From Streptomyces bicolor (GTDB taxonomy: Bacteria > Actinomycetota > Actinomycetes > Streptomycetales > Streptomycetaceae), in assembly GCF_000719285.1 (NCBI RefSeq), contig NZ_JOFS01000035.1, forward strand, positions 1 to 64,000: a stretch of DNA of 64,000 nucleotides. The letters run 5' to 3'. The notes under the pieces were generated by a model. The model had not been told where the DNA came from, did not search any database, and saw only the letters and a list, made by a program, of their open reading frames with translations. Within the stretch, counting starts at the first letter, position 1. Every line of letters begins with the position of its first letter. Below, in pieces: positions 26,392 through 35,112 of this stretch. Made by a program: the position numbers and the translations under genes.

Positions 26392-27531
26392 TTGAACCAT
26401 GCAATCCGGAGGGCCAGCGAACTGGCCCTGGATGAGACGACGGTCACCGCCCTTCGGGCCGCGCTGAAGACCACCGCCGACGAGGTCGTCCAGGCGATCA
26501 TCGACGAGGTCCCTCCCTACGCAGGCGCCCTTTCGGGCCACATGGGCGCCACCATCCGCCGAGCCGTCCGCACCGCCCTGGGGCACTACCTCGACCTCGC
26601 GAGCGGGAACGCCACAGGCGGCGACGCCGGGGATGCAGCCTACGAGCTGGGCCGCGGCGAGGTACGCGACGGCCGTTCGATGGACGCCCTGCTCAGCGCC
26701 TACCGCGTCGGCGCCCGCGTGGCCTGGCGATGCCTGGCAGCGGGTGCCGTACCCGCAGGCCTGCCCGCCGCCGAGGTCGCCAAGTTCGCCGAGCTGACCT
26801 TCGCCTACATCGACGAGCTCTCTGCCGCGAGCGCCGCGGGCCACGCTGACGAACTGGCCGCCCGGGGCAGGGCCCACGAGCGTCACCTGGAACACCTGGC
26901 CCGCGACCTCCTCGCCGGCGCGAGCCCGGACGTACTGCTGGCCTCTGCTCAACGGGCCGGGTGGCAGCCTCCGGTCTCCCTGACCGCGGTCCTGCTGCCC
27001 GCCGCCCAGGCCCGGCCTGCCTACCGCGCGCTCGACCCGAGCACCCTCGTCCTCGACGATCTGCCGGACGCCACCGGTGTGCTGCTCGTCCCCGACGCCG
27101 ACCGAACACATCTCCTGCGGCAGCTGACCGACCGCACCGCCGTGGTCGGCCCGCCCCGGCCATGGACTCGTGCGTCCGCCTCCTACGCACGAGCCGTACG
27201 CGCGCGCTCCCTCTCCTCCGATATCCGCGACACTGAGGACCACCTGCCCGAGCTGGTGCTGAGCGCCGACGCGGACGCGTTCGCAGACCTGCGTGCCCGA
27301 GCCCTCGCACCGTTGCGGACCTTGCCTGACGCGACCGCACGGCGGCTGGAGGAGACGTTGCGGGCGTGGCTGCTGCACCAGGGCAGGCGGGACGAGGTGG
27401 CGGCGGCGTTGTTCGTCCACCCCCAGACAGTCCGGTACCGGATGTCGCAGCTGCGGGAGCTGTTTCCGGATCTCGCATCGCCACACCGGGTCCTTGAACT
27501 GACGATGGCGGTCGGTCTTCGGGTCAGCTGA
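26392..27531 (+). CDS. PucR-type transcriptional regulator
   Basis: About 380 residues. The N-terminal helical region (LDETTVTALRAALKTTADEV, VVQAIIDEVPPYAGAL) and GRSMDALLSAYRVGARVAW form a RsbRD/GGDEF-like sensor. The C-terminal PucR helix-turn-helix reads LLHQGRRDEVAAALFVHPQT and VRYRMSQLRELFPD. A TTG at 26392 lies 8 bp behind AGGGA and is preferred; TTG 26371 is in frame but has no site. It is divergent from the reductase-desaturase operon with about 90 bp between, a conserved arrangement suggesting that it controls that operon in response to a fatty-acid-related signal. Confidence 0.8.
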   Translation: MNHAIRRASELALDETTVTALRAALKTTADEVVQAIIDEVPPYAGALSGHMGATIRRAVRTALGHYLDLASGNATGGDAGDAAYELGRGEVRDGRSMDALLSAYRVGARVAWRCLAAGAVPAGLPAAEVAKFAELTFAYIDELSAASAAGHADELAARGRAHERHLEHLARDLLAGASPDVLLASAQRAGWQPPVSLTAVLLPAAQARPAYRALDPSTLVLDDLPDATGVLLVPDADRTHLLRQLTDRTAVVGPPRPWTRASASYARAVRARSLSSDIRDTEDHLPELVLSADADAFADLRARALAPLRTLPDATARRLEETLRAWLLHQGRRDEVAAALFVHPQTVRYRMSQLRELFPDLASPHRVLELTMAVGLRVS

Positions 27532-28089
27532 CGCATACTTCGACCGTCCACGACCGCGTCCGCGAGCGGTCCAGGAATCGTGCCTCGTTCTCGGGCCCAT
27601 CAGCTGGCTCATACAGCCCGGGAAAAGCGGTATCAGCCAGCTGAGACCGAGGGTTGATGTGACGACCAGACAAGGCCTCGGGCAGCCCCTCGGGGGCGCT
27701 GTCTCTGAGAAGCGCGGAGGCGGATACCGGTCGACTGGATCCGGTGGACGATGCGCACCGGCCCGCTCGTCGACGCGCTCATCGAGCATCTGGTCAGTGA
27801 TCTGGGCCACTATGCCCTGGAAAAATGGCTTTCATGTCGTCGTGGAGGGCGCTGTCCCGGCACGAGCTGACCCATGGGCGTGCGGCGGGCTGCGGCTCGG
27901 TGACCGGCGGGGCGGCCAGGCCGGGTCACCAGGGGGGCCGGGCCGCTCGCGCCGGGGACCACCGTGGTTCTGCGACGGCCCCCTGCCTCCCTTCCCGACA
28001 GGTCAGCTGGACGACCGACCGGGCCGGCCTGGCACACCGCGTGAGGGATGATGGGGATGGAATGACGGAACGTGAGGTCAGGAGCTTGC
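27532..28089. other. Intergenic, possible decayed sequence
   Basis: No complete gene. Around 27749-27870 the plus strand reads MRTGPLVDALIEHLVSDLGH and YALEKW, which looks protein-like but is not identified. An AGGAG site at 28080-28084 belongs to the next gene. Confidence 0.3.
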
Positions 28090-28428
28090 ATGGCGAAGCG
28101 GGTTCACCGACCCCGTGAGGATGCGGAGTTCGATTTCATCCTCGGGATGAGCGGAGTTCCGGTCCTCGCATACTTCACCGGGACATGGCCCAAGGCAATC
28201 GAGCCCTGCCGGGTGATGGACCTCGTCGTGGGTCGCATCGCCGAGGACTACGCGGGCCGCCTGACGGCCGTCCGCGCCGACATCACGCGTTGTCCGGCCG
28301 CAACCGAGCGATACGGCATCACCGGAGCCCCGTCCTACGTCCTGCTGAAGGGGGGAGAGGCGGTGGCGCACGGCACGGGGCCTATGACCATCGCCGAGGT
28401 ACGGAAGTTCCTGGACGGCCACCTCTGA
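28090..28428 (+). CDS. Thioredoxin-fold protein lacking the first active-site Cys
   Basis: A 112-residue protein. VPVLAYFTGTW, RIAEDYAGRLTAVRADIT, YGITGAPSYVLLKGGEAV and the C-terminal helix are thioredoxin-like, with the cis-proline in GAPSY. The canonical WCGPC is replaced by WPKAIEPCR: the first, nucleophilic Cys is absent and only the resolving-position Cys remains, with two extra residues. It therefore cannot work as a normal disulphide reductase. It may bind partners or act in another redox step. ATG 28090 follows AGGAG. It lies inside the 4.6-kb block that separates the two ligase fragments. Confidence 0.75.
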   Translation: MAKRVHRPREDAEFDFILGMSGVPVLAYFTGTWPKAIEPCRVMDLVVGRIAEDYAGRLTAVRADITRCPAATERYGITGAPSYVLLKGGEAVAHGTGPMTIAEVRKFLDGHL

Positions 28429-28522
28429 GCGGCCGCTGCGGCATGTGGCTGCGAGGCCCGTCACGTCTCGTCTATGGGAGCTGCGCCGCCTGAGACACCT
28501 TGGGGCTGAGACACCCCCACAG

Positions 28523-28690
28523 GTCACATAAGCGCCATCCAGCGCCGTCGCGTCCGGCAGCTGTGCACTTGCGGCGGCCACGATCTCCGGGAACGCCGGC
28601 GCCATGTCCGTGCGGCGCCGGGAACGCAGCACCACTCGCCCAGCGTCCAGGGAGAACAGAGCCCGAAACCCGTCGTTCTCCAGACTTTGA
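28523..28690 (-). pseudogene. ATP-dependent DNA ligase, N-terminal part
   Basis: The minus strand reads ENDGFRALFSLDAGRVVLRS, RRRTDMAPAFPEIVAAA and LPDATALDG. This is the segment from ligase motif I (normally K-x-D-G-x-R; here the catalytic Lys position is not Lys) to just before motif III. Homology stops at ALDG, exactly where the C-terminal fragment at 23926 resumes with GELVVWE. The residues before motif I are not recognisable. Confidence 0.7.
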
Positions 28691-28737
28691 TATGTTCATG
28701 AGACATCAGCTCGCTGTCTGGGCCACTTCAGAACCGG

Positions 28738-28860
28738 CGCATGATCGGCAAGCAGCTCAACATCGCCGAGGCCCGCCACCGCCTGGCCCGGCGGATCTTC
28801 TTCGGTCAGCGCGGCGAACTGCGCCAGCACGACCGCAAGGGCATGGAGGACCAGCCCTTT
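28738..28860 (+). pseudogene. Tn3-family transposase C-terminal fragment
   Basis: The frame reads MIGKQLNIAEARHRLARRIF, FGQRGELRQ and GMEDQ. This is the well-conserved stretch near the C-terminus of Tn3-type transposases (normally followed by LGALGLVLNA). Only about 40 codons remain. Confidence 0.65.
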
Positions 28861-28958
28861 TTCCGCCCCGCGCAGGCCGGCCGCCGACCGCTGCGCCAAC
28901 CGTCGGCCGATGAGAACGCCAGCGAGGCGAAGCGGAGCGTTGCCGAGGGCAGAACAGT

Positions 28959-29636
28959 TCACGTTTCGTAGCGGCCATGGTGCGCGCGTGAGAGGGCGGC
29001 GGCGCCCTGGCAGGCGAGGGTGGCGGCATCGTCTGCGTACTGGGGGATGTCGTCGGGCCATTTCGAGGTCGGCTGGAGGATCAGCAGCGAGACGGCACCG
29101 TGCAGGCACGCGCAGATGGCCCGGGTCAGTGCCGTCACATCGCCGTGGAGCACGCCGGCGTCGGCGCATCGCTGCACCGTTTCCCGCAGGAATCGGAAGC
29201 AGGCGTCGGCGACCTGCTCAGTGGCGGCCGTCGCGGGTCCGGTCGCGACCAGGCGGTAGCGCAGGGGATGGTCGAGCCCGAACCTGATGTAGGCGACACT
29301 GCGCTGGTGGAGTTCGGCGAACGGGTCGGTGGTCTGGGCGCTGATGCTCAGCATCCGTCGGCCGAGCTCGTCCCAGACGCCGAGGCACACGGTGTGCAGC
29401 AGTTCCAGTCGGTTGTCGAAGTGCAGATATACCGAGGGGGTGCTGACCCCGACAGCCTGTGCCACCGCACGGATGGTCACGCCGTCCTCGCCGGCGTCGT
29501 CGAGCAGCGTGCCGGCCGCTTCGATGAGCTCGTCCCTCAGTCGGCCGCCGTGGCCTCGCTTGGCGCGACTGCGCCGACGGCCTTCGGTTGTGCTGGCGCG
29601 GCCGTCGGCTGTGGTCTGGCCGGGTCCCTCAGTCAT
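28959..29636 (-). CDS. TetR-family transcriptional regulator
   Basis: A 225-residue repressor. After a basic N-terminal tail (GRRRSRAKRGHGGRLRDEL) the helix-turn-helix reads DGVTIRAVAQAVGVSTPSVY and LHFDNRLELL. The C-terminal ligand domain is WHG-like (VAYIRFGLDHPLRYRLVATG). ATG 29636 overlaps the end of the thioesterase gene by 8 bp, so both are co-transcribed from upstream of 30033. A perfect palindrome sits there at 30049-30073, implying autorepression. The ligand is probably the substrate or product of the thioesterase, for example an acyl- or aryl-CoA. Confidence 0.88.
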   Translation of the reverse strand: MTEGPGQTTADGRASTTEGRRRSRAKRGHGGRLRDELIEAAGTLLDDAGEDGVTIRAVAQAVGVSTPSVYLHFDNRLELLHTVCLGVWDELGRRMLSISAQTTDPFAELHQRSVAYIRFGLDHPLRYRLVATGPATAATEQVADACFRFLRETVQRCADAGVLHGDVTALTRAICACLHGAVSLLILQPTSKWPDDIPQYADDAATLACQGAAALSRAHHGRYET

Positions 29637-30033
29637 GGCGCCTCCGCAGGGCGACGAGTTGAGTGACGCGGACGCAGAGCCGGTCCTTGTCATCCCTGAT
29701 GTCGATTTCCACGGCGACTGTTGACTTGCCGACGTGCAGCGGGCGGGAGGTCGCGAAGGCGCCGGTGCCGTGTACGGGCCGCAGGAAGTGGGTGGTGGAT
29801 TCCATGGTCGCAGGGACGGTGTCGGCGGTCCCGTTCAGCGTGGCGCACACGGCGCCGGCTACATCGGCCAGCCCCATCAGTGCCCCGCCGTGCATCGCGG
29901 CGCCGATGGTGGACTGCTCGGGCGTGTAGGCGAGTTGCGCGGTGACAGCGTCGGCCTTGAAAGATCCGAAGTGTATCCCGAGCGTCCTGGCGAACGGCGC
30001 CAAGGTGTAGACGTCTTGCGCGGTGATGGTCAT
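29629..30033 (-). CDS. PaaI-family hotdog-fold thioesterase
   Basis: A 134-residue protein. LGIHFGSFKADAVTAQLAY, the catalytic-helix motif AAMHGGALMGLADVAGAVCA and STTHFLRPVHGTG are diagnostic of PaaI/YbgC-type hotdog thioesterases that hydrolyse acyl-CoA esters. ATG 30033 has a GGGG-rich site 5 bp upstream and lies 15 bp downstream of the palindromic operator. First gene of the operon with the TetR regulator. Confidence 0.85.
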   Translation of the reverse strand: MTITAQDVYTLAPFARTLGIHFGSFKADAVTAQLAYTPEQSTIGAAMHGGALMGLADVAGAVCATLNGTADTVPATMESTTHFLRPVHGTGAFATSRPLHVGKSTVAVEIDIRDDKDRLCVRVTQLVALRRRHD

Positions 30034-30048
30034 CGCGGCCCCTCAGGT

Positions 30049-30073
30049 TGTCGCCGTTAAGTTAACGGCGACA
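30049..30073. promoter_or_regulatory. Perfect 25-bp palindromic TetR operator
   Basis: Two 12-base arms (30049-30060 and 30062-30073) are exact reverse complements around a single central G. The core reads GCCGTTAAGTTAACGGC. It lies immediately upstream of the thioesterase-TetR operon, the normal position for a self-regulating TetR site. Confidence 0.75.
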
Positions 30074-30426
30074 TGTTATGTGGATGTCGCGGTTCGCGTC
30101 CACGCATGTGGCGCGAGGCTGCAGGGCTGTGCGGTCTTCTGGTGCCGATCGGAGGCGTGATGAGAGACGCCGAGTTGTCACTCGGATGAGACAACTTCAA
30201 GTGTCTGGAGAACCGTCCCACTTGGGCCCGCTGGCCCATCCCGGCAGCAGGACAGCATCATGCACAGAGGTGGCCGGCATCGGCTCCGGCAGCGTCCACA
30301 TCACAACCCATGCCTTCCACCCACACGATCCGCCGCCCCAGTGTCGGTAACGGCTGAATCGTGGTTCTGGATCACTTTCAGTGCCGGAGCCACGGAGGGT
30401 CACCACAAGCGCGATCATGAACGGCC
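30074..30426. other. Intergenic, no gene recognised
   Basis: Lower GC and no sustained coding signature on either strand. It separates the TetR operon from the ISL3 remnant. Confidence 0.35.
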
Positions 30427-31136
30427 GTGGATGATGTGCTCCTCCGGGACCTGCGGTTCCACAAGGCCGAAGGCGTCCTGACCGAAGGCGTCGTAGTTGA
30501 GGACGAGTTGGTGGTCGTACGGGCCACCGTGTCAGCTGAGGGGGCGGCGTGTGCTGCCTGCGGAAAACTTCTCGACTCGGGTGCACAGCCGGTATGTACG
30601 CCGACTCGCCGACACCGCGATCGGCGGGCGTCCAGTCGTGATCGAGTTACAGGTCCGGCGGTTCCGCTGCCGCGAACGCACCTGCGCGCAGGCGACTTTT
30701 GCTGAGCAGGTCGACGGGCTGACCTTCCGCCACGGGCGGCGCAGTGCTGGACTGCAGACGGTCCCGCAGCAGCTGGCGGTGATGCTGGTCGGCCGTGCCG
30801 GCGCCCGCCTGGCCAACGCGCTCGCCGTACGGGCGAGTCGGTCAACGCTCCTGCGGCTGATACGCCGCCTGCCGGAGCCTTCAACCCCGACGCCGCGTGT
30901 GCTCGGGGTGGACGACTTCGCGCTGCGCAAGGGGCACAACTACGGCACGATTCTGATCGACATCGAGTCGCGCTGCCCGGTGGATCTGTTACCCGACCGG
31001 ACCACCGCGAGGGTGGCCAAGTGGCTTGCCGACCACCCCGGCATCGAGGTGATCTGCCGTGATCGCTCCACCGCCTGTGCCGAGGCCGGACGGCTCGGCG
31101 CCCCTGACGCCATTCATGTCGCGGACCGCTGGCACT
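30427..31136 (+). pseudogene. ISL3-family transposase, truncated and frameshifted
   Basis: GTG 30427 starts [20 protein letters not shown] and reaches the zinc-finger half CAACGKLL. A frameshift near 30570 leads to [57 protein letters not shown] (catalytic Asp) and [10 protein letters not shown]. Similarity ends at 31136, just before the C-terminal half. The next 33 bp are a duplicate of part of the heme peroxidase gene. Confidence 0.85.
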
Positions 31137-31169
31137 GTCGCGTCGTCGGCCGCGGCCCGCAGGTGCCAG
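31137..31169. repeat. 33-bp direct repeat, outer copy
   Basis: Identical to 31953-31985 inside the heme peroxidase gene. It marks the exact break point of the ISL3 transposase homology. Confidence 0.75.
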
Positions 31170-31327
31170 CCCCGCCTTCCGAACAGTGCTACGCCCTCGC
31201 TGAGCACGAGCAGGCCGGGCAACAGATGGTCCGGGACCCGGGTCAGGTCCAGGCGGCCCAGGCCACGAACCTCTCGCCCTCCAGGACGAGGTCGGCTCTG
31301 AGACGTTCTGCCATCCCGGCTTCCTCA
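31170..31327 (-). other. Short fragment between ISL3 remnant and peroxidase
   Basis: The minus strand reads [20 protein letters not shown] and VALFGRRG, then runs into the 33-bp repeat. It could be a decayed gene end; the family is not recognised. Confidence 0.25.
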
Positions 31328-33178
31328 TCACTTCCGCCCGGCGACGTTCCAGGGTTGGAAGGCGTTCTTCACTCCGGCCAGTGCGGTCCGTAGCTCCGGG
31401 TGGTGGCGTAGCAGTACGGTCCCCATGGTGTTTTCGTCGATCCAGCGCAGCCCAGCCTTCGAATAGACCTCGGGCGTGTAGTACTCGGTGAAGAACCGAT
31501 CGCTGTTGAGGCGACGCGAGGCCATGAGGATGAAGATGCGGAACGCGGTGTCGCTGAAGGCGAATCCGGCGGGGAGTTTCTCCGCGTACAGGCCCACGGT
31601 CAGGTCCACCTTCTCGATGTCGCCGCCGTAGACCCGCTTGATCTGCTCGGCCCAGTCCCGGTTCTCGGTGAGCTCCTCGAAACTCGCGGCGGGCTTCAGG
31701 CGCAGCAGTCGGCGGAACTCGTTGTAGCGGGGAACACCGAGTTCCCTGCTGCGCAGGATGTCCGTGGCCGCGAGGTCCTGCAGGTGACCGTCCGGCCGCT
31801 CGAACTCTTGCAGGAACTTCGGGAAGTTGTGCATGGTGACCAGGCCCGGGTGCAGCGTGCCGAAGCTGTAGAGCAGGTCACGCATGGGGACGGTGTCCAT
31901 GACCTTCAGTGCCTCGGGACCGGCGAGATCGCGGAAGGTGGCCTCCCGCAGCGTCGCGTCGTCGGCCGCGGCCCGCAGGTGCCAGTCGTCGCGGACCAAC
32001 GGGTGCATGCGGTAGACGGCGACGAACTCCTCGGTGAGCGTGTACGGAACGCTGTAGTGGTCGGTCTCGGCACCGGGGATGCCGCTGATCACCTCGGAGC
32101 TGCTGATCCGCCCGAAGAGGTTGTGCGCGCGCTCGCCGGCGAGTCCCCACCAGTTGGTGCGCAGCGCGGTGACGGTGGTCGGGTGGCTGATGACTGCCGG
32201 CGTCCACTCCACTGTGTGGATCTTGGCGAGGAGGGCGGCGTTGACCAGCCTGGCGCGCTGGAAGAGCTCCTCGTCGTCCCAGCCGGGGTACTGCGCGTGG
32301 AGGTGGTCACAGATGGCGTTGTGCTCCTTGGCGAACAGCGTCTGCATCATCGCGAGCCCCAGCCAGAAGCCGGGCACCCGGGACGGGTCGTGGTCCGGGT
32401 CGGACGGCAAGGGTGTCCCATGGTCGCCCCACAGACGCAGCTTGCCGTTTTCCCCGGTGCGCAGGACACGCTGCTCCTCCTCGCTCGACCCGTAGATCTG
32501 GGAGGCGTCCCACCAGTGCGAGGAGACGTTGACGCGCGTGTCAGGGGTGCCCGCCGGTGCGTGGGGGTCGCGCGTGGGGTCGTCGGGGGTGCGCATGATC
32601 TGCATGGGGCGCTCGGGCCAGGGGTCGTCGTCGCGTAGCGGGACGGTCCACGGCCGGTCCGTGGGGCTTGTGCCGTGGCTGAACCAGTCGCGCACCATGA
32701 ACTGCAGCCATGCCGCCACGAGGGAGTTCACCGTCTCGGCAGGGATGAACTCGTCCCGGGTGAGCAGTTCGCGGCTGACCACCCGCGGGTTGGGCGAGGA
32801 GAGCACGTCTGCGGCCGAGACCGGGGGAATCTGATCCAGCGGGATGTTACGGCCGAAGCGGGTGCCGGCCATGCCCATCCGCGGCTGGTCGAGGTCGTTG
32901 TAACTGCCGTCGGCCGTCCGGTTGACCAGGAATGCCTTGCCGTTCCGAGGTGCCGGCTCCGGTACGTTCACCGCGGGGATCCGGTTGGTGTCGTGCAGGT
33001 TCTCCTGCCGCAGCTTCACCCGCAGCCCGAGCAGGGTACCGAGTCCGAGCGGGACGGGCAGTTTGTCCCAGCCGATCCTGCGGTCCAGGAATTCGGCGAC
33101 GCCGGTGACGACACGCCAGGGCAGTGTGCGTCGGTAGCCGGACCTCGCGTCGCGGGTGGACGGTAGCTGGTCAGTCAT
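31328..33178 (-). CDS. Animal-type heme peroxidase / fatty acid dioxygenase-like
   Basis: A 616-residue protein of the cyclooxygenase/peroxidase superfamily. [12 protein letters not shown] supplies the distal His; [16 protein letters not shown] and the proximal-His region [15 protein letters not shown] are clear. The spacing and motifs resemble plant and bacterial alpha-dioxygenases, which oxygenate fatty acids to 2-hydroperoxides, more than lactoperoxidases. No signal peptide is seen, so it is probably cytoplasmic or membrane-bound. It overlaps the GMC gene by 4 bp (ATGA at 33175) and is the last gene of a three-gene operon. Likely role: oxylipin or fatty aldehyde formation, by inference from family and context. 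Confidence 0.82.
   Translation of the reverse strand: MTDQLPSTRDARSGYRRTLPWRVVTGVAEFLDRRIGWDKLPVPLGLGTLLGLRVKLRQENLHDTNRIPAVNVPEPAPRNGKAFLVNRTADGSYNDLDQPRMGMAGTRFGRNIPLDQIPPVSAADVLSSPNPRVVSRELLTRDEFIPAETVNSLVAAWLQFMVRDWFSHGTSPTDRPWTVPLRDDDPWPERPMQIMRTPDDPTRDPHAPAGTPDTRVNVSSHWWDASQIYGSSEEEQRVLRTGENGKLRLWGDHGTPLPSDPDHDPSRVPGFWLGLAMMQTLFAKEHNAICDHLHAQYPGWDDEELFQRARLVNAALLAKIHTVEWTPAVISHPTTVTALRTNWWGLAGERAHNLFGRISSSEVISGIPGAETDHYSVPYTLTEEFVAVYRMHPLVRDDWHLRAAADDATLREATFRDLAGPEALKVMDTVPMRDLLYSFGTLHPGLVTMHNFPKFLQEFERPDGHLQDLAATDILRSRELGVPRYNEFRRLLRLKPAASFEELTENRDWAEQIKRVYGGDIEKVDLTVGLYAEKLPAGFAFSDTAFRIFILMASRRLNSDRFFTEYYTPEVYSKAGLRWIDENTMGTVLLRHHPELRTALAGVKNAFQPWNVAGRK
31953..31985. repeat. 33-bp direct repeat, copy inside peroxidase gene
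   Basis: Encodes part of [11 protein letters not shown] on the minus strand. The second copy is at 31137-31169. Confidence 0.75.
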
Positions 33179-35112
33179 CGGATCCTCCTGGCGGACGGTT
33201 CGACGGTGCTTGGTTGGTTGGGTGGCAGGGCTTCGGCGAGGATCACGTAACTGGCCTTCTCACTGATCATGTAGGTCGGAGTGGCGACGAAGAATCCGGG
33301 AATTCGGGGGAAGACGGAGGCGTCCACGACACGCAACCGCTGCACGCCGCAGACCCGGAACCGGCTGTCGACGACGGAGGCGGGATCGTCGGGACGCCCC
33401 ATCGGGCAGGTGCAGGACGCATGGTGGCCCCACGCCTCGTCCTGCACCCAGCGGCGGATGTGCTCGCGGGTGCGGACACCCTCGCCGGGCCACAGCTCCT
33501 TCTTGATCACGTCTTCGGCTCGGCGGTTCATGCCGCGCACGAATTCGACGGCGTCGACCATCGCGTCGAGGTCCGCGCCGGTCTTGTCGGTGCCCTCCGT
33601 GAAGTAGTGGAAGTTCACCTGCGGGGTGTCCCGGGGATCGGCCGACCTCAGGCGCACTCGCCCTGCTGTGTTCCGTGTCCCGGCCTTGAGGACCGCCCAG
33701 GTGAAACGGTCCTTGCGCAGCAGCCCGTCCCGGGAGTAGCCGGGGTAGTAGCCGCGGAAGTCGGCGGGCAGCCCGAAGACGAACAGGTCCGGTGCGTCCA
33801 GATCGGCACGGGACTTGCGGGTGATGCCGACGACGGCTCCGTTCGTGGTGTAGGGCCCTTTGCCGCGCTGCCAGTCGCGATAGCAGCGGTCGGGTGGCGT
33901 GTTGGGCTCGGGCGCGTGGAAGGAGCAGCCTTTGATGATCGGGAACTCCCGGGCCATCTGGCTGACCACGCCGACCTCGTAGCGGTCCTGGAGGTTCCGG
34001 CCGACGCCCTGTCGGTCGACGCGCACCGTGATGCCATGGCGCTCCAACTCGTCACGCGGGCCGATCCCGGACAGCATCAGCAGCTGCGGTGTGTTGAAGG
34101 CACCAGCGGCCAAGATCACCTCGCGCCGGGCCAGCACCAGCTGCGGCGACGCGAGGGGGGAGTCCCCGTCGGCGGCGGGATCGGCTCGGTAGGCGTGCTC
34201 GCGGGCGAGGTACTCGACGCCGACCGCCGCGTCGTTTTCGTCCAGCACGACGCGCGTCACCAGCACGTGCGGCCGTACGACGAGCCGGTCGGGGTACTTC
34301 TCGCGTACGGCCGCGACCCGCTCGCGTACGGCACTGCGCCGCCCGTCGGCAGTGACGGACATGGGGATCTGCCACAGTCCTTCGAGCGCATCGGTCTGCA
34401 CGCGCCAGTCATTGGGGTCAACCAGGGCGCGCAGGCCCTCCAGAGGCGACAGCGGCCGGCCGAGGAAGTCGGCGAGCTCGCCCTCCGCCGCGTTCAGTAC
34501 GACCTTCAGCAGCTGCTTGTCCTGGATGATCAGCCCGGGGTCGGCCAGCCGTGTGGGCAGCCAGCCGTCGAATCCGTGCCGCGACCTGTTGACGTACCGC
34601 CCGGAGACGAACGGCAGCGCCCGCAGCAGCGCTGCCAGCAGCCGGTTGGACGGTAGTGTCCTGGGGCGCGGCCGGTATTCGCAGCGCTCGAGCCGCTCGA
34701 AGTAGGCGCGCATCGACGCGCTGCTCCAGGAGTCATCCCCGGTCGCCCGGGCGATCCGGTCCCAGTCCGCGTTGTACGGGTAGACGGTGATCAGCGCGTG
34801 GTGGGCGGAGCAGCCGCCGATCGCCCCGGCACGCGGGTAGAGGATTCCCTTGCCGGGGACGGCCTTGGTGTCGCGCTGGTGCTGTTCCTCGTCCGCGTAG
34901 TGGCGCACGAAGTAGTCCCAGCGCTGTGCGGGGTCCTCGGTGGCGTCGGGGTGGAAGGCGGGAACAAGGTAGTTGTCGTTGGTGTGTTCGCCGCCCGCGT
35001 CGAGGAGCAGGACCCGCATGCCGGCTTCGGCGAGGCGGGCGGCGAGCGGGCCGCCGCCGGCCCCCGCCCCCACTACGACGTAGTCGAACCCTTCCGCGGC
35101 GGTCGCCGTCAC
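33175..35112 (-). CDS. GMC family FAD-dependent oxidoreductase
   Basis: A 645-residue flavoprotein. The N-terminal dinucleotide-binding motif is DYVVVGAGAGGGPLAARLAE, followed by the GMC signature ILYPRAGAIGGCSAHHALI. The second GMC signature region is VILAAGAFNTPQLLMLSGIG. Near the C-terminus WGHHASCTCPMG holds the conserved active-site His and DASVFPRIPG closes the FAD site. Substrates are probably alcohols or aldehydes. It overlaps both neighbours by 4 bp (ATGA), so membrane protein, GMC enzyme and peroxidase are made together. A simple model is that the peroxidase oxygenates a lipid and this enzyme oxidises or reduces the product. Confidence 0.88.
   Translation of the reverse strand: MTATAAEGFDYVVVGAGAGGGPLAARLAEAGMRVLLLDAGGEHTNDNYLVPAFHPDATEDPAQRWDYFVRHYADEEQHQRDTKAVPGKGILYPRAGAIGGCSAHHALITVYPYNADWDRIARATGDDSWSSASMRAYFERLERCEYRPRPRTLPSNRLLAALLRALPFVSGRYVNRSRHGFDGWLPTRLADPGLIIQDKQLLKVVLNAAEGELADFLGRPLSPLEGLRALVDPNDWRVQTDALEGLWQIPMSVTADGRRSAVRERVAAVREKYPDRLVVRPHVLVTRVVLDENDAAVGVEYLAREHAYRADPAADGDSPLASPQLVLARREVILAAGAFNTPQLLMLSGIGPRDELERHGITVRVDRQGVGRNLQDRYEVGVVSQMAREFPIIKGCSFHAPEPNTPPDRCYRDWQRGKGPYTTNGAVVGITRKSRADLDAPDLFVFGLPADFRGYYPGYSRDGLLRKDRFTWAVLKAGTRNTAGRVRLRSADPRDTPQVNFHYFTEGTDKTGADLDAMVDAVEFVRGMNRRAEDVIKKELWPGEGVRTREHIRRWVQDEAWGHHASCTCPMGRPDDPASVVDSRFRVCGVQRLRVVDASVFPRIPGFFVATPTYMISEKASYVILAEALPPNQPSTVEPSARRIR

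Noticed and set aside
25249..27810. Minus-strand frame of 853 codons that could suggest a giant reductase fusion.
   Set aside because: The part above 26304 is antisense to the PucR gene and lacks motifs. ATG 26304 gives the normal length for this reductase family.
23346..28690. Ligase fragments considered as two independent decayed genes.
   Set aside because: They are on the same strand, in the right order, and meet at consecutive residues of the family with no apparent overlap, so a single split gene is simpler; this remains to be confirmed by alignment.
31328..33178. Peroxidase considered as a vanadium or lactoperoxidase-type secreted enzyme.
   Set aside because: No signal peptide. The distal and proximal His contexts match the cyclooxygenase/alpha-dioxygenase type heme peroxidases better.
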